Source of the DNA: Spirochaetaceae bacterium
GTDB taxonomy: Bacteria > Spirochaetota > Spirochaetia > Treponematales > Breznakiellaceae
Reading direction: 5' to 3'
Assembly (NCBI GenBank): GCA_031278575.1
Contig: JAITKD010000223.1
Location: 1 to 6,659 of the forward strand
DNA length: 6,659 nt
In this document: one piece after another, positions 6,249-6,659 of the stretch
Layout: the number at the start of each line of letters is the position of its first letter
How positions within the stretch are numbered: position 1 is the first letter of the stretch
Notes under the pieces: model-generated
What the model was told of the DNA's origin: nothing
Database searches by the model: none
The model's input: the letters and a program-made list of their open reading frames with translations, nothing else
Made by a program: the position numbers and the translations under genes

Positions 6249-6275
6249 ATTTCAAGCGTAACCGGGCGTTGAAAT
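6249..6275. promoter_or_regulatory. Dyad ATTTCAA-N13-TTGAAAT upstream of the efflux operon
   Basis: ATTTCAA (6249-6255) and TTGAAAT (6269-6275) form a perfect 7-bp dyad with a 13-bp centre. On the minus strand the promoter-proximal arm reads TTGAAA, like a -35 box, but I find no convincing -10 at 16-18 bp. Whether this is an operator, a promoter part or chance is open. Confidence 0.3.
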
Positions 6276-6306
6276 GGCCGTATCCCTTTTTTCTATCCCC
6301 AAAGAG

Positions 6307-6351
6307 GGTACTACCGTAAAACCATATTCCATTTTTGGAGTACCGTTTTAC
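6307..6351. repeat. Interleaved inverted repeats (A-B-A'-B')
   Basis: GGTACT (6307-6312) pairs with AGTACC (6339-6344), while GTAAAAC (6316-6322) pairs with GTTTTAC (6345-6351). The order A-B-A'-B' cannot form both stems as nested hairpins. It allows either of two alternatives or a pseudoknot in RNA, or separate protein-binding half-sites in DNA. Confidence 0.4.
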
Positions 6352-6353
6352 CG

Positions 6354-6404
6354 CCGGGTAAAATTTACTCCCGGAAGGGGTTTCAACGGGTAAATTTTAC
6401 CCGG
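6354..6404. promoter_or_regulatory. Paired operator-like palindromes GGGTAAA-W-TTTACYC
   Basis: GGGTAAA-A-TTTACTC is centred on 6363 and GGGTAAA-T-TTTACCC on 6395. The second extends to a perfect 17-bp palindrome (6387-6403). Together they also form a 15-bp inverted repeat (6354-6368 with 6390-6404). The centres are 32 bp apart, close to three helical turns, as for two dimers on one DNA face. The pair lies about 175-225 bp upstream of the adaptor start, so it could control the efflux operon. The regulator is unknown. Confidence 0.5.
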
Positions 6405-6563
6405 TAGTTCTCCTCTAAATGGTTTGACCGGGGGATAATCCGCCCTTGCTCATTTAACGTCCCGGCGGTTGGCGATATTTGGGAGGCGTGGGAATGGAGC
6501 GTAGCGGAACGACCTAGCCGGCCGAACCCCGAGCCGCTTCAGCGGCGATACGCTAACCATCTG
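6405..6563. other. Gene-free, structured intergenic sequence
   Basis: No coding frame is convincing here. GCCGCT (6533-6538) and AGCGGC (6541-6546) form a tight hairpin with a 2-nt loop. It is enclosed by AGCGTA (6498-6503) and TACGCT (6549-6554), which can pair, and the self-complementary GCCGGC (6517-6522) lies within. This could be a folded RNA, a REP-like element or debris beside the insertion sequence. I see no cloverleaf that would make it a tRNA. Confidence 0.3.
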
Positions 6564-6601
6564 TTGAGGCTGTCGGAAAAATATACAAAACACTAATAGC
6601 G

Positions 6602-6610
6602 TGGTATACT
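6602..6610 (+). promoter_or_regulatory. Extended -10 promoter of the transposase
   Basis: TGGTATACT contains the TGn extension plus TATACT (6605-6610, five of six to consensus). No good -35 lies 16-18 bp upstream, as is tolerated for extended -10 promoters. Transcription would start near 6617, only about four bases before the ATG at 6621. Confidence 0.45.
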
Positions 6611-6620
6611 CTTCCCTATT

Positions 6621-6659
6621 ATGGCCCGTTATAAATACTTTGATAAATCCCAGGGGTTG
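6621..6659 (+). CDS. Transposase, N-terminal fragment cut by the window edge
   Basis: Thirteen codons are visible: MARYKYFDKSQGL. This opening resembles the N-termini of IS1182-like DDE transposases, which begin with short R-Y/F-K-x-Y/F-D-x-S-Q-type sequences, but so short a peptide cannot be assigned firmly. No Shine-Dalgarno lies before the ATG. With the extended -10 eleven bases upstream, the mRNA would be almost leaderless, unless translation begins further downstream. The gene diverges from the efflux operon and belongs to the insertion sequence, not to the host pathway. Confidence 0.55.
   Translation, partial: MARYKYFDKSQGL

Larger units (their letters stand above)
6564..6659 (+). mobile_element. 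Left end of an insertion sequence (partial, IS1182-like)
   Basis: GTTGAGGCTGTCGGAAAA (from about 6563) resembles the GAGGCTGTC-type termini of IS1182-like and related elements, and a transposase-like start codon follows 57 bp inside. The right end and any target duplication are outside the window, so the exact boundary and family remain unproven. Confidence 0.5.

Noticed and set aside
6470..6560. Possible tRNA or structured ncRNA gene
   Set aside because: No acceptor stem, T-arm consensus or cloverleaf could be drawn, so only local hairpins are reported.
1..6659. CRISPR array
   Set aside because: No regularly spaced direct repeats occur; the only tandem repeat is the in-frame 24-bp unit of the nuclease gene.

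Overview
The window reads like accessory-flanked chromosome of a diderm bacterium with fairly high GC in its genes. The best guess is a spirochaete of the Treponema type. The reasons are a lipoprotein efflux adaptor (which implies an outer membrane), an Rpn/PD-(D/E)XK 'transposase-like' nuclease gene of a kind abundant in such genomes, and an IS transposase start at the right edge. The organism call is inference and only moderately supported. Every complete gene lies on the minus strand, so the transcription order runs right to left.

Right to left: 6621-6659 is the first 13 codons of a plus-strand transposase, just inside the apparent left end of an insertion sequence (from about 6564). The stretch 6181-6563 has no gene but is dense in inverted repeats, notably two operator-like GGGTAAA-W-TTTACYC dyads whose centres are 32 bp apart. 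Then comes a tight three-gene operon for a MacAB-type tripartite efflux pump: lipoprotein adaptor (4825-6180), ABC ATPase (4022-4828, overlapping the adaptor stop as GTGA) and FtsX/MacB-type permease (2787-4022, overlapping as TGATG). ATPase and permease are separate proteins, not fused as in E. coli MacB. No outer-membrane channel (TolC) gene is present in the window.

After a 264-bp gap holding a near-perfect 36-bp palindrome and a GC hairpin, a two-TM sensor histidine kinase follows (1155-2522). It has no response regulator beside it, and a run of ten G crosses its dimerisation domain. Within 20 bp of its stop lies a good sigma70-type promoter for the next gene, an Rpn-family nuclease (193-1074) with an in-frame 24-bp tandem repeat near its C-terminus and a Glu where the family normally has the catalytic Asp. 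The left 120 bp are AT-rich and hold three inverted repeats in a row. One of them is a 36-bp element with GGAAACGC/GCGTTTCC ends flanked by a TTAG direct repeat, which looks like a collapsed IS5-type insertion.

Functionally, the three efflux genes should form one machine exporting a substrate the sequence does not reveal. The kinase may sense envelope conditions related to it, but that link is only proximity. I see no clearly new defence or mobile system. The items most worth a second look are the operator array upstream of the efflux operon, the poly-G tract in the kinase, and the TTAG-flanked mini-element.
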